Below are positions 11,662 through 23,837 of a stretch of 64,000 bases of DNA, piece after piece. The notes below the pieces were generated by a model. The model was not told the DNA's origin and did not search any database. It was given only the letters and a program-made list of their open reading frames with translations. A program made the position numbers and the translations under genes. The stretch comes from Paramecium octaurelia (Eukaryota > Ciliophora > Oligohymenophorea > Peniculida > Parameciidae), in the NCBI GenBank assembly GCA_905182995.1, contig CAJJDP010000048.1, forward strand, positions 1 through 64,000, read 5' to 3'. Position 1 is the first letter of the stretch, and the number at the start of each line of letters is the position of its first letter.

Positions 11662-12764
11662 TCAATTATTGATTTCCTCATTCTTTTTAAACAGAGTCTG
11701 TCTAGCCTCTAAATTGAATCTATGTACTCCACTCTTTCCTGTATCGTAATTTTCAGCCAATTGCTCAGCTTCTTACTCCACAATTTGACGATGAAGGTAT
11801 TTGAAGGACAATCCCTAGAATTTAGTGAATATACTTAACCTTCTCCTTCATTTCCTTTTATGCTCTTCTCTTTAACATCAATTTCTATTGTTGTCTGCCT
11901 TTAGAAGTCAGGAATAATTGGAATCTTCTAATTTTGGCATAGTCAGCTTTTTCCCTAACCAATTAATCTTTCATTAGATATGAAATAACACTAGGAGTTT
12001 TACCTTAGACAAAATCTTTGAACATCTACAATAAAATAGAAATTAAACCTCTTTAGTAGGCCTTTCTTCTAAGATAACTTTGATTTGACTGGTCTCTCTA
12101 AAAGCTGGATTGATTCTAGCCTTGGCATGAAATCTAGCCTTTCTGAATTTCTTATATCTGCCCACTTAAATTGAATGGACGTAGAGTCTTTCTGGATCAT
12201 ACCCTCTTTAAACAGCATGCGATCTGACCATCACTAATGTTTTGGCTAAGAATTGAGCTGCTTTTCTTCCTGAATCAGCAATAGCCTCTTGAGCTTAATA
12301 AAGATGCATATTAATCAAAGGTCTGCAAATAGGAATTAATCTTCTTAGAGAAGCAGGTACTTTTCTAATTTAAGTCAATTGTCATAAACATACCTTCTTA
12401 TTCCACTAATTAAAATTTTCTCTTATTTTGGTATTTTCTTGACAATAAAAGGTTTGCTAATGTCACTCTCTGTTGTTGTTTCAGTTTTTGCTACTTCAAC
12501 ATTCTTTACTTTGACTTTAATGAAATTATTGGGATTGCTGTCATTTTGTTTCAAATTGTAAATGTATTGCTTAAAATTTTTGGCATCCTCTTCTAATTAG
12601 ATTTATCGTAATCTTTCTGCTTAGAAAGGATCTTCAATTTCCAATCTGATTTGCTCCCTGGTCTTTTTCTCTGGATTGATTGTTTTGATAATGGAGCCAG
12701 CTCTTGTACGCAATCCAAATTGAGCATGGCAAATGTGATTCAAACGAAAAGCAATTTATTTCAT
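11662..12764 (-). CDS. Mitochondrial large-subunit ribosomal protein uL22
   Basis: Spliced length is 341 aa with introns at 12365-12393, 12026-12048 and 11815-11839. The centre (about residues 130-235) is a uL22 fold: KVPASLRRLIPICRPLINMH, LAKTLVMVRSHAVQRGYDPE, then the basic hairpin RYKKFRKARFHAKARI and the strand TSQIKVILEE. Long N- and C-terminal extensions (GLRTRAGSII..., KGRQQQKLMLKRRAQKEMKE) are typical of mitochondrial rather than cytosolic uL22, and the N-terminus could act as presequence. It lies 23 bp downstream of the CPOX stop on the same strand; each probably has its own transcript. Confidence 0.85.
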
Positions 12765-12787
12765 AAATTAATTTACTCTTATATATC

Positions 12788-13893
<1,106 letters not shown>

Positions 13894-14017
13894 TTGGAAA
13901 ATATAAAATTAAATCAAAAATATTTTTAGGATATTATCAATTTATATACTTAGTTAAACATACCCCCTTTGATTTAGTTGCCAATATATTTTTATTTATA
14001 ATATATCAATTATTAAA

Positions 14018-14593
14018 ATGAATTTGGAAGAGTATATTTTAAAAGAGAGACTGAAGCTCAATAAGAAAATAGAGGATCGTTATGAAATAGTCATGCAATA
14101 AATCTAATTAAAGAGCCAATAAGAAATAGAGTTAATCAGACGAGAATTAGAGAACATGAAATATATGAGCGATGTGTATGAATAAAAGTTTACTGAGATG
14201 GAATAGCAAATAAAAAAATAACAATCAATTATTTAGAATGTTGAAGAGAAGAATGCTGAATTACTCATTCAAAATATTCAACTTCAACATGAAATAAAAT
14301 TGAAGGATGAAATAGTACTAAAAAATGTAAAGGAATGCATGAATTTGCAATCCAATACAAGGAGATGCCAATCAAAAGGAATTCTATATTTTAAATAAAA
14401 AGTAAAGGAGAAATAAAGAATTAAAAAACTAAAGCATGAGCAAGAGATGCTTAGAGAGCGTAATCAATATTTAGAATAATTGATTGAATAATAATTACCT
14501 CAAGACCAAGTAATGTAGTATTTAGCGAACAAATGTAGAGTATTGTAGATATAGTTTGATGAATTAAATTATAAATATTTTTTAAAGTAATGA
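14018..14593 (+). CDS. Coiled-coil protein, 191 aa
   Basis: An intronless 191-residue frame, almost wholly charged and helical (LKERLKLNKKIEDRYEIVMQ, HEQEMLRERNQYLEQLIEQ). No catalytic motif is visible. Function unknown; it resembles the many coiled-coil structural proteins of ciliates. Its TGA stop (14591-14593) overlaps the ATG of the following WD40 gene in the tetranucleotide ATGA. Confidence 0.75.
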
Positions 14594-15801
14594 GCAATGC
14601 CAATCAATATGCAGAAAATAGTCTTCTTTAAGAGCAAGGCATGGTTGGAAATGCCAACCAAAACTAAATGCAATAAGAGAATCAAAATCAAATATACACT
14701 TTCAAAGCTCCTTGGCCGATCTATGCTATGGGATTTCAATCAAAACCTACACCGTAATCTCGTATAGCTATAGGAAGCATGATTGAAGATGTTCAGAACG
14801 AAGTCAGCTTATTTAAGTGAAAATAGGTTTACATCTTGCAATTAGACAAAGAATAAGAATCCTTTTTCAAGAAGGCTAAATTCAATCATCGATATGCTCC
14901 CACAAAAGTATTATGGATTCCTGATGTTGAAGGGAAGTATCCAGATCTCCTAGCCACCAGCGGAGAAAATCTGAAGGTTTGGGAGTATGATGATTAAAAT
15001 GCACAAGTGAAGATTAAGTGGGACTTAAAGAATGTATAGCAATTATTAATAAATACATCCATTAGACAAGTGACTTCAATGCGCCCTTAACTTCATTTGA
15101 TTGGAGTTGTAAACAATAGAATTACATTGGAACTGCTTCAATAGATACTACTTGTACTTTATGGGAGATAGAAAAATAGACTGTCTTTACTTAGTTAATA
15201 GCACACGATAAGGAAGTCTATGATATTTGTTTCAGTGTAGATCATCAAATCTTTGCTTCCGTGGGTGCAGATGGCAGTTGCAGACAATTCGACTTGAGGT
15301 TCCTCAATTATCATAATTCAATAGAGCTTTAGATCATTCAACAGTTTTGTTTGAGACTGAAAATAACAATCCCATAGTTAGATTGGCATGGAATAAAATG
15401 GATACTAATTATCTAGCAGTAATTGAGATGGATGTAAATTATGTAACGCTATTGGATACGAGGTAATTTAATTAACCATATTTTCAGACAACCACTTTTA
15501 CCATTAGCCAAATTAAAGAATCACAAAGACTTTGTTAATGCAATAGCATGGGCACCTGAATCAACAACTCATCTTTGTAGTGTATCTGACGATTTTTCAG
15601 CTTTGATTTGGGACTTTTCAGAATTGCAGAATAAACAAAATGACTTGAACTCTATTGGTAATTCATAAGATTGACTATTCTTTAGACCCCTTATTAGAAT
15701 ATAAAGCGGAAAACGAAATCAGTAATTTGGCATGGTCCTTAACTAAAGTAGACTAAGTGAGCATTTGCTATAATAAATCGTGTTAAATTTTAAATGTTTG
15801 A
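14590..15801 (+). CDS. WD40-repeat adaptor of the DCAF7/WDR68 (TTG1) family
   Basis: Spliced length is 358 aa with introns at 14803-14826, 15034-15065, 15299-15324, 15463-15487 and 15658-15685. Family landmarks in order: [127 protein letters not shown] and the C-terminal ILNV. DCAF7/WDR68 is a scaffold for DYRK1A/HIPK kinases and a DDB1-CUL4 adaptor; a DYRK-family kinase lies at 59696-61996, but linkage is not evidence of interaction. The first ATG overlaps the previous stop; ATG 14641 is an alternative. Confidence 0.93.
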
Positions 15802-15829
15802 TATTAACTTGATATAATTTATTTTAATT

Positions 15830-16135
15830 ATGTAAGAAAAGCATGATTAGTTAATTCTTGATATCAAGATTGCTAATTATAGAAAGCAACAATAACAAAG
15901 GATATAATAGGAATAATAGTTCAAAGAATATTTGCCAAAAATCAAGGAACAAAAGCACCAAATATTTTAAGATGACATGCATCATTTTGTTAAATCAGTT
16001 TTTACAGGTCTTCCGATAGCTTTGGGTTCAGTAATAATATTCAGATCATTGATGGTATTCCCCTTTGCAATTTGGACCACAAGTTATATGCAAAATAATA
16101 TGCATAAAGTGTATGAATTTTTAGAAAATAATTGA
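15830..16135 (+). CDS. Small protein with one membrane segment, 101 aa
   Basis: An intronless 101-residue frame. Residues 1-55 are polar and glutamine-rich (NYRKQQQQRIQQEQQF, KEYLPKIKEQKHQIFQDD); residues 56-85 form a hydrophobic segment (VFTGLPIALGSVIIFRSLMV, FPFAIW), then a short polar tail. The plan resembles a single-pass organelle-membrane anchor protein. I recognise no family. The frame is clean and the spacing to both neighbours (28 and 39 bp) is normal for this genome. Confidence 0.65.
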
Positions 16136-16174
16136 TTAAATAAAATGAAAATTTTAGTACTATTAATTACAATA

Positions 16175-16474
16175 TCATTTTTATTAATTAGGTTGATAGG
16201 GTCGAATGTATAAATAAGAAAATCTTTCCTTCTTTCCTCCTATCTCTCTTTAGACCTGCTTGGTTTTCCCTATCCCTCCTCTACTAGAATTACTTATATA
16301 ACACAATTTTGGTGGTTTCATATCCTCTAAATCATCTTTTATCTAATCAGTCGTAATTGGAGATTAAGTGTTTTGATCCTAATCATAAAGGAGTGGTTTT
16401 AGTTTTATTAGTTTAGGGTGTTTGATCTATTTAGATTGTTTTATTTCCTTTGTTTTTGTGCAATGGCATCCCAT
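16175..16474 (-). CDS. Small basic protein with MGC lipidation-type N-terminus
   Basis: An intronless 99-residue frame beginning MGCHCTKTKEIK. Glycine at 2 and cysteines at 3 and 5 form a typical dual acylation (myristoyl plus palmitoyl) signal, so the product probably sits on a membrane. The remainder is polar and basic without a domain (IKHPKLIKLKPLL, GGIGKTKQVQREIGGKK). Function unknown. It converges on the preceding gene with 39 bp between stops. Confidence 0.65.
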
Positions 16475-16802
16475 TTCAATGATTTATTTTATGAATTTAA
16501 ATGAAAATAGAAATAGTTATAAATTATCAGAGTTATAAAAAATATTATTATATTTTAAAATTTAATATATTGAGTTTTTATCAATTTTTTTATTATTATG
16601 AGTATTTTTGTAATGGATTATCTTGATTTTATTACTATTATGGAATAGATCTAAATTAATTGATAAATAGATTACTGTTTAAATTACGAATGTTTAATCA
16701 TAGGTGATTATTGAAAAGTGTTTTAACATTGTTTATTTTTGGGCGTGCCAATATTGGGTATACTATCGAAAGTATCAGTTTTTCCATTAAACAAAGGAGA
16801 GT
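16475..16802. other. Intergenic AT-rich spacer
   Basis: About 330 bp of AT-rich DNA between two minus-strand genes, expected to carry the promoter of the MGC protein gene and the 3' end of the kinase. I see no coding frame or RNA. Confidence 0.5.
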
Positions 16803-18231
16803 TCATTTAAAGTTAATTTAAAGAGTCTATGACTTTCTGTTACTTTAGTTATTTTGTGTCTAAAATTCCTGGCGAACCCGGAGAATTTAGGATTGCATTT
16901 CGTCTGAAGGCATCAAATTTGATGGTTCTAAGAAGGTTATTGAATAATTATGATACTCTTCATTTAATGCATTCATTCTCAAAGCAATTTCTCCTATTTC
17001 ATCAATTTCATCGATTGAATCATTTACAAAATCATCTGTCATTTGATTATTCATTTCAGCAAGGAAAGGGTGCTTTAAACAATCAGCAGCAGTGATTCTT
17101 TTGATTGGATCCTTCTCAAGCATCTTCTTCATTAGATCCATTGCTTAACTAGGTGCTTATTGCAATTGCTTAATCTTGAAATCAATTACTGCTTCTCTAT
17201 TTTATTTGACAACAGTCCCATAAGATTTACCAGGAAATGCCTATTTCCCAGTTAACAATAAGTAAAACACAAGTCCAAGACTGAAAACATCACAAACTTC
17301 ACTATAATGTCCTTATACATCCTTGATGTTTATGACTTCAGGAGCAACATAACCAGGAGTACCGCATCTATAATACAAATATACCAGTTCATCCACCTTA
17401 GTTGCCAAACCAAAATCAGCAATCACAACTGAATCCATTTTCCTAAAAATGTAATTTATTTTTACTTTTATTATTTAAACAGAATGTTTTCTAGTTTCAG
17501 ATCTCGATGCATGATTTTTTTTTAATGCATGTGATTTAATCCTTACAACACTCCTACCATAATCTATTAAATCTAAGTAGTTGACAGTAAAGTCTTCTCC
17601 TTTATCAAATCATACAAGGAGCCTCCTTCTAACAATTCAAGTCCCACATATAGGGAATTTTAAGTTTCATATACCTCATACATCTACATTATGTGTGTAT
17701 GGTTCAGTTATCTCATTATCTTTAACTCATTTACAATAGCTTCTTTGCCCTATTCTTCCGCATATGCTGCTTATTTAGAGAATGCTTTAATTGCCATTTT
17801 CTTCTAATCTTCAATTTTCTATGCCAAATAAACCTATAAACTATTTATTCATATAAATTACTGAAGCAAAATTACCCTTCCCAATTTTTTTGTAAACTTT
17901 AAACATTTGGTGAAATTGCCATTAGTTTATCCTGCTACTCAAGTACTCTCGCCATTGCTTGATTATTTTCTCTCCTCCAAGGTACTTCTTATAAGTTATA
18001 GTTTCATTCCCGAGATCTTTTATTAGGCTTATTCCTGTAATTTACCCCAAAGAATCATCCTCATCACCTTTTTTGACCTGATTCTCCCTAAGAATTTCAA
18101 ACTTGATATTAAAATCTAACTGTATGTATTTCTTAGGCTATTGTTACAGATCCTATGGTTAAAAACTTGCATTACTTTCGTAATTATGATATAATTATTA
18201 AACCCTTAGAGATAGCAAATTTCATCATTCT
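16803..18231 (-). CDS. Protein kinase with PH-like N-terminal domain (CAMK-type)
   Basis: The frame is open from 18231 down to TGA 16803-16805 after removing introns at 17834-17861 and 17443-17465. The N-terminal 100 residues (KKYIQLDFNIKFEILRE ... EKIIKQWREYLSSRINQWQF) have the look of a PH-like module ending in a tryptophan-bearing helix. The kinase follows: KIGKGNFASVYLAQK, MAIKAFSK, MHRDLKLENILF, ADFGLATK, CGTPGYVAPE, DVFSLG. A C-terminal tail of about 70 residues is polar. The start is unresolved: no in-frame ATG follows the upstream stop, so an extra short 5' exon is likely (ATG 18275 is one candidate). A relative with the same plan is at 23838-25265. Confidence 0.85.
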
Positions 18232-18540
18232 CTTTTTTAAACTAAGACTAAATGATCATTTTATCTTCTTTCCATTTTAAATCTTAAGGTACCTATTAAT
18301 ACAACTTTTTCTTCATCAAATTCTTATTTATATATTTAATAAATTTTTAACCAGTTGAATCAACGATTTAAATAAATGATCAAACATAACAAATAAAAAC
18401 TCATTAATTTATCATTCCACCTTAGTTTTATCACAATATTTTCAATTAAATTGGAATAAAGCACTTATTAAATTTTTGGTGAAAGTCACTATATTATAAA
18501 TATCGTATATTAATAAATGCATTTTTATGATTTAATCTTG
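18232..18540. other. Spacer, may hold the first exon of the kinase
   Basis: About 310 bp between two minus-strand genes. An ATG at 18273-18275 followed by ten codons (MERRQNDHL...) could be the missing first exon of the kinase, but I could not find an intron that keeps frame. Otherwise AT-rich, with no other feature visible. Confidence 0.35.
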
Positions 18541-19287
18541 TCATTTAAAGTACTCATCTATATTCAAAATTTTCCATGTGAAATCTTTACCAAGACTATC
18601 GATAATGATCTGGGCTTCCGACTGTACACTTTTCTCTTTTTATAATTGCATGATCTATTCAGTTAATATCTTTGCATCAATAAATGAAAACTTGCTTGTT
18701 GAATGCGTTCTGAAATCGATTCTATGATATGCTTCCTCATATTTCTACGTTATTACAAATCACTTTACTTCTTAACCGCTTATAGACAAAAACAAAGGAG
18801 ATCTGATATAAATTGCAATCTCAATGATTCCTCTTTGGACAGTCATTGTCTTAAAATCTATTCCTGATTTATACATCTTTGCCTTTTTAGAACCTTGTCC
18901 CTAAACAAAATCAGGCTTTTGATCCAGGAGATCTTAATTATGATCACAAGAAAAATGCAATGTTGAATTTCCATACATCACATTGGTCTAGCATTTATCA
19001 TTGTAAACTAATTTCAATTTTTGTCCATTCTTCTCCATTTGTTTCATCCCTTCAATCAAAGCCTTACTAATATTTTTATCACAATTTTCATGAATAAATT
19101 CTTCATAATCTGAAGATGTTAAACTTTCCAACAAATTTTAGTAAGCTAATAAAAAGCCTTCACTCAAATTAGAACCAAAAATGGTATTTAAATAAGCTTC
19201 TATTGAGGCATCATGAAGAGGTTTTACTCCTTTAAAATTGTATGGAAATTTAACTGTTGAAAAGTAAAATAATCTTGCTAATTTCAT
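18541..19287 (-). CDS. Unrecognised 240-aa protein, possibly organellar
   Basis: Spliced length is 240 aa with one intron (18745-18768; the intron itself contains an in-frame TGA, so splicing is required). The N-terminus MKLARLFYFSTVKFPYNFK could be a mitochondrial presequence. The body is mixed alpha/beta: LNTIFGSNLSEGFLLAYQN, SSDYEEFIHENCDKN, GIDFKTMTVQRGIIEIAIYI, FIDAKILTEQIMQLQKEK. The beta-rich second half after a helical first half faintly recalls Tim44-like/Mba1 proteins, but I see no diagnostic motif and would not assign it. Confidence 0.75.
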
Positions 19288-19851
19288 ACAAAATAAAATA
19301 AAATTATCAATCTAAAATCAAAAATTTCATTAATTAAGACATTAGATTTTTGGTTTTCCGAAACAAACCATTTTTTTTGTATTTGTAAATCCATTCTAAA
19401 ATATTACATAAATTGTTTATAAAGAAAAATCATTATATATAAAGATTAATAAAGTAAATATTTATTAACAATAAGCACATACTTTCATTATACAAATTTA
19501 TCATAGTTATTAAATTATTAATTATCAAATCATTTCCTTGTAATCAAGAGAAATATATGAAACCCTTTATAATTAGTTAATATATTTTTTAGTTGAATTC
19601 TAAATGTCAAATCTTCTTCTGATTCCATAGAAGTATTTTTTATTTTGAAAATGATCTTTGTGGTTGTGAAAACACTTGCTAAGATTAGGTTGTTCAAAAT
19701 ATAATTCTCAGAACTGCAGAATATATTAGAAAATGTATAAGAAATTTAAAATAACTTGATGACATATTTTAATGACGTATTCTTATTTGTTGTATCAAGA
19801 TAATGACAAACAAAAAAAGATAATCATTTTATTAAATAAAAAACAAAATTA
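19288..19851. other. Intergenic AT-rich spacer between divergent genes
   Basis: About 560 bp separate a minus-strand and a plus-strand gene, so both promoters should be here. Composition is very AT-rich with several poly-T and poly-A runs. Short frames only (under 20 codons); no RNA gene or repeat seen. Confidence 0.5.
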
Positions 19852-20429
19852 ATGAAACCCATTTTACTATTAGTTCTTTTGGCAACAGGATTGGCATCAG
19901 AATCATTTTTATCAACTAAATAGGAGATTCAAGATAGTAGTCATTTAAAAGATTTCTTAATGGGCTACGCTGCAGGTATTTTAGATTCAAAGAATATATA
20001 GGAATTGGAGTGTTGGACGCAATGCCAGACATATTACATTGTGTAGGCACAGTGTCTGGATTTCAAGAAGACTTTTAAAAGGCTCTTGAAAATCTGAAAT
20101 CTAAAAATATAGAACTTATTGTAAAAGGAGTGTAAATAATCGCCAAACTATTTGACAAAGTAGCAAATGACTGTGGAAACACTGCAATCGATGGAGTGAA
20201 GTCATATAAAAATGTTGTAGCTATGATAAAAGGTATATAAGTTCATATATTCAATAAAGCTAAGGGATTCATTAAAAGAGGGTTGATTTATATTGGATAT
20301 AATTTGGATGAGATGATTTAGGACTTTTAATCATTCCTTTTCTTAGGGGATGATCAATGGCTCCTGAAAGGTGCCTACATTGGTGATATTGTGAAGACTT
20401 TTTTCACCGGAGAACCAACTGATAAATGA
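19852..20429 (+). CDS. Secreted or lumenal protein with signal peptide
   Basis: The product starts with a clear signal peptide (MKPILLLVLLATGLASES). An intron at 19976-20001 joins GYAAG to IGVLDAMPDILHCVG. The mature part has two cysteines (DILHCVG, NDCGNTAID), helical stretches (ENLKSKNIELIVKGVQIIAK, KGFIKRGLIYIGYNLDEMIQ) and ends TFFTGEPTDK. A possible second 27-nt intron at 20233-20259 is ambiguous because it is a multiple of three with no in-frame TGA. With only the first intron the length is 183 aa. I recognise no domain; ciliates have several such small secreted families. Confidence 0.75.
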
Positions 20430-20483
20430 TTATGATAAAAATTGATTAATATGTAAAATATTCTCAATTTTTTTTTTGAATAG

Positions 20484-20648
20484 ATTCTGTTGCTTATTCT
20501 TGTTACTCTTTCTCAGTTTCTGTTGCTTATATTTATTGCTCTTTTTCAAGTTCCGGTACCTACACCTATTACTCTTTTTCTGTTTCTGTTGCCTATATTT
20601 ATTATTCTTTTGCAGGTTCTGTTGCTTAGATTTGCTACTCTTTTGCAG
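20484..20648. repeat. Minisatellite, five units of about 33 bp
   Basis: Five head-to-tail units (20484-20516, 20517-20550, 20551-20582, 20583-20615, 20616-20648) of 32-34 bp, plus a short partial unit. On the plus strand each has a TTCTGTTGC core, a (T)ATTTATT-type centre and a CTCTTTTTCAG-like end. It lies between the stop codons of two convergent genes. The minus strand can be read as a lysine/glutamine-rich 11-residue repeat but has no ATG and is probably not translated. Each unit ends in a pyrimidine run plus CAG or AAG that looks like a 3' splice site, probably fortuitous. Confidence 0.75.
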
Positions 20649-20707
20649 GTTCTTAATATTTACAGAGATGGCAGTTATTCTTTGAAAATACAGGAAAAAT
20701 AACTACT

Positions 20708-21494
20708 TCAAAGGTAGTCAAATAAAACAAAACTTTTCTAAAATTATAAAAAAGGAATAGTATACTTGCTTGTTTGGCTATCAGCCTATTCGTTTAAATA
20801 ATTTAATAGTAATTATGTCGCAAAGTTACCAGCTGTAGAACACAATACTTGATGAGATTAACCTTATGGCTTATTATTTGAGGGTAGGAAAGAAATGTCT
20901 TTGAGCTATGTAATTTTCTCCTGAGTGATTTGATTCAAATACTCTTCCTTAAGACCATCTGTCATGCATGCATAACAAGGTGTTCCAAGATATATTTCTG
21001 CCATGAAAGATTGAGCAAAACTTCCTGCTATGACCATTGGAATTTTGTAATAAAGACTTAGACTTTGTACTGCAGCATCCCAATAATCTCCATAGTCAAT
21101 ACAGTTGAAAATTGCAGTTGATTAAGAAGCCAGCTCAACAATTTTATCCCAGTTTTTTACAGCATCTAAATCAAACATTTAAATCTCAGCCTTGCCTACG
21201 TTATGAAATGAAGCATTTTCAAAAGCAGCCTTGACTTTCTATTGATTCACATCTTTACTATAATAGATATGTTTGATTTTACTTTGAAAAGAGTGTTTAT
21301 CTATTTAGATTATGAAGTTCGACGTGATCATAATCCACAATAAAGATTTTCTTAACTCCTAATCTGAGTAGGTTAGTAACTGCTACAGAGCCAATGCCTC
21401 CTACTCCAAGAATAAGAACTATTTATGAGGATAATTTATCTTGTTTCCAATCTTCTATTGTAACTTATCTTGAAAATATAATTTTAGAATCCAT
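20708..21494 (-). CDS. ThiF/E1-like adenylating enzyme
   Basis: Spliced length is 253 aa with one intron (21258-21282). The nucleotide-binding motif GVGGIGSVAVTNLLRLGV and the downstream DYDHVELHNLNRQTLFS (D.D.VE..NLNRQ) define the ThiF/MoeB/UBA fold, which adenylates the C-terminus of a ubiquitin-like or sulphur-carrier protein. A CYAC pair near residue 175 and a later VLCST may be part of a zinc site. It is smaller than UBA5 or MOCS3 and has no rhodanese domain; the partner protein is unknown. Confidence 0.87.
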
Positions 21495-22379
21495 AATTTA
21501 ATTAATCATTTTTATATAAGCGTCATATTTTATATTGATCAATTTTTTGTTTTCTGATTAGCCACTAAACTATATGGGGAACAGAGGCAAAATATAAATC
21601 TCACTTTATTTCTTAATCTTTAAATGATTATTCATTCTTTCGAAATTGACAAGTATTTGAATTGAGTTATAGAAACTATATTGCATTATAATGCATTTAT
21701 ACTCTCTTTTTAAGCTCAGTTTGATTCATAAAATTTCACTAATTTTTCATCAAAAATGTAAGATATTTTTTATTCTTAAATATTATAATCCTTAATATAA
21801 TATCTAGACTTAATTCAAGTCTCATCTTTATTAAGCTATTTGTTGCTTTTGTAAGTGCTTTAATAATATATTCAATCAATAATTTATCAACATAACACAT
21901 ATTGGAGAATGCTATGGATTACTAAAATTATTTTGCATAGCCTCATTTATATGGACTTCTTCTTACTAATTTCATTCTTTAAGAATATTGAGATTATTTA
22001 CATAAATCTGAGTCCACAACAAAGTCTTATATTTTAATATCTTTTGGGCATTTATTTTAATCCTGTTTATTGCTTTATAGGAGGTGCTTATGAATTTGGA
22101 TGGATAAATTGAGGACTAAATTTTTAAAAATATTAGAATTTCCTTCACTGTAACAATCTTATCACAATTCTTTAAATTAATAAATAACCAATAAATTAAT
22201 GTAGCAAGATCTTTATGGTTCTTTATTTCTAATGGTTTTTTCAATGGATATGAAGTTGATTCAAAGAATCCTATAGTATCAACATTTATACAAATTAGCT
22301 ATTTAATAATAAATTTTAATTATTTGATAAATATAGATGATAATGAACTTTGTAATCTTCTTCTATATAAAAATAACAA
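21495..22379 (-). pseudogene. Probable decayed gene or unresolved gene, no start codon
   Basis: A 126-codon frame (22002-22379) directly follows the stop of the upstream gene in the same frame. It reads convincingly (IKNHKDLATLIYWLFINLKN, YPSKFISTSYKAINRIKINA, KTLLWTQIY) but has no ATG. Further coding-like pieces continue toward 21740 in other frames (MQNNFSNPQHSP; DKLLIEYIIKALTKATNSL), needing either a 36-nt intron plus further shifts or frameshift mutations. I cannot assemble an intact gene, so I mark it as a probable pseudogene. No family recognised. From 21495 to about 21740 I see only AT-rich sequence. Confidence 0.4.
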
Positions 22380-23813
22380 TCATTTATCTTGATTTTTTAT
22401 TCTATAACTCAGAATATTTAGATCTTCGTCGCACAAATTATTTGTTACTATTTAGTATGACTCTAAATCGTAATCTTCTATCTTAAAGTCATTTGATGGC
22501 AATTCATTATTTATTTCATCTTTTTGTTTTTCAAATAATTTATTCGGTATCTGAATCCCATAATCTTAAAAACGAATCATAGATTAAAAGTTTGCTTAGG
22601 ATCTCAAAATGAAATACAACCTAGAAATTTCGTGAATCTAATTTACAACCGATAGTTTTATTATAGCATTTTATCTAACTTTCTTGTACCATTATTGAAA
22701 CTCTTTTTGATTTATTTTCGCCTTGTCATGTCTAAATTCTACAGTTCTTCCAATAAAGTTTTTTATCTTTGTAATTTATTTAAATTAGGGATAATAAATA
22801 CTGATGATTTAATCAATCATTTTGTTTTCCAATTCTTCCTTATTAAATTATTATATAAACCAAGACACTGTTAAAAGAAGGTTTGCAATTGATCCTACAT
22901 CAGCCAACATTTCTCCAATTTTCACATAAGTAATTTATTACAATACTTCAATTGGATCAATTTAAAATGAGATTTAGATGAAAACATCATCTTAAATTAT
23001 AGATTTGCTGAGGTTATAAGATATTGTTTGAGTGAGTACAGTGAAATCTGAAAAATAGATGAAGGGTTTTTAATTTGAAAAAATAGGATGGTCATCTACA
23101 ACGGATTTTGTATTCTAAAATGATAAATCTGCTTTCAAGGTTAAGTCATCTTAAAGTAGAAATTGCAATCGTTTTTCCACTTCATATAATTCTTAATCAA
23201 TTGTGCTAAATTATTACAATGTGACAGTAATTTCAATTGGAATCAAACCTGTTCTCAAAAAGTTGGTAATTTCATACTCAGAGGCACATGTTTGATTATA
23301 TTTTAAGTATTGCTCTTTGCAAGTTGTTATTAAGAGAAGATAGACTTTATTGTTTTCTTAGGTTTTATCATTATGCATATTTTTAACTAATTCCATCTAT
23401 TCCATCTCAACTAAATTAGTTCCATAATCTGAAATTTCGTTATTATTAAGAATGGATTGATAGGAAATCGGTTTGTTGTTTTCCATAATTGCCATAATTG
23501 GCATTAAAATGTTACCCTATTGCTAGAATGGATCTATTTGTGAATCCTCATATCGGATGTACGAAATAGCAATCAAATCATTGGGCATCTTGAATTTTGA
23601 AAAGGCTGCAACATCTGATTCAATTAGAATTTTTGGTAGTATTTATCCTGTTTACCATTATTGTAAAACAAAAATAAAATAAGCCAAACACACCCCATAT
23701 ACTAATAAAGTAAAAACCCCTCCAATAATTGATTTATGTTCATGTTCTGATTGAGTAATCCTGGGTTTGAATTGTGCCCCAAAGTTGTCAATTTTAGATA
23801 AGTATTGAAACAT
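22380..23813 (-). CDS. Two-segment membrane protein family
   Basis: An intronless 477-residue frame. The N-terminus (MFQYLSKIDNFGAQFKPRIT) leads into a membrane segment (HKSIIGGVFTLLVYGVCLAY), then WQTGQILPKI and a large middle domain with DPFQQQGNILMPIMAIM. The second membrane segment follows GEMLADVGSIANLLLTVSWF, and the C-terminal cytosolic part includes IISIYYPQFKQI, HEISRLYFILRSQ and ILSYRI. The plus-strand gene at 984-2258 is a clear paralogue by these landmarks. Members of this ciliate family are generally called transmembrane proteins; a role is not known to me. Confidence 0.85.
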
Positions 23814-23837
23814 ATATTATAAATAAAAAGTAATTAT

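Noticed and set aside
20476-20702. Plus- and minus-strand repeat proteins encoded by the minisatellite
   Set aside because: Neither strand gives a start codon in a sensible context outside the repeat, and the array sits between the 3' ends of two genes.
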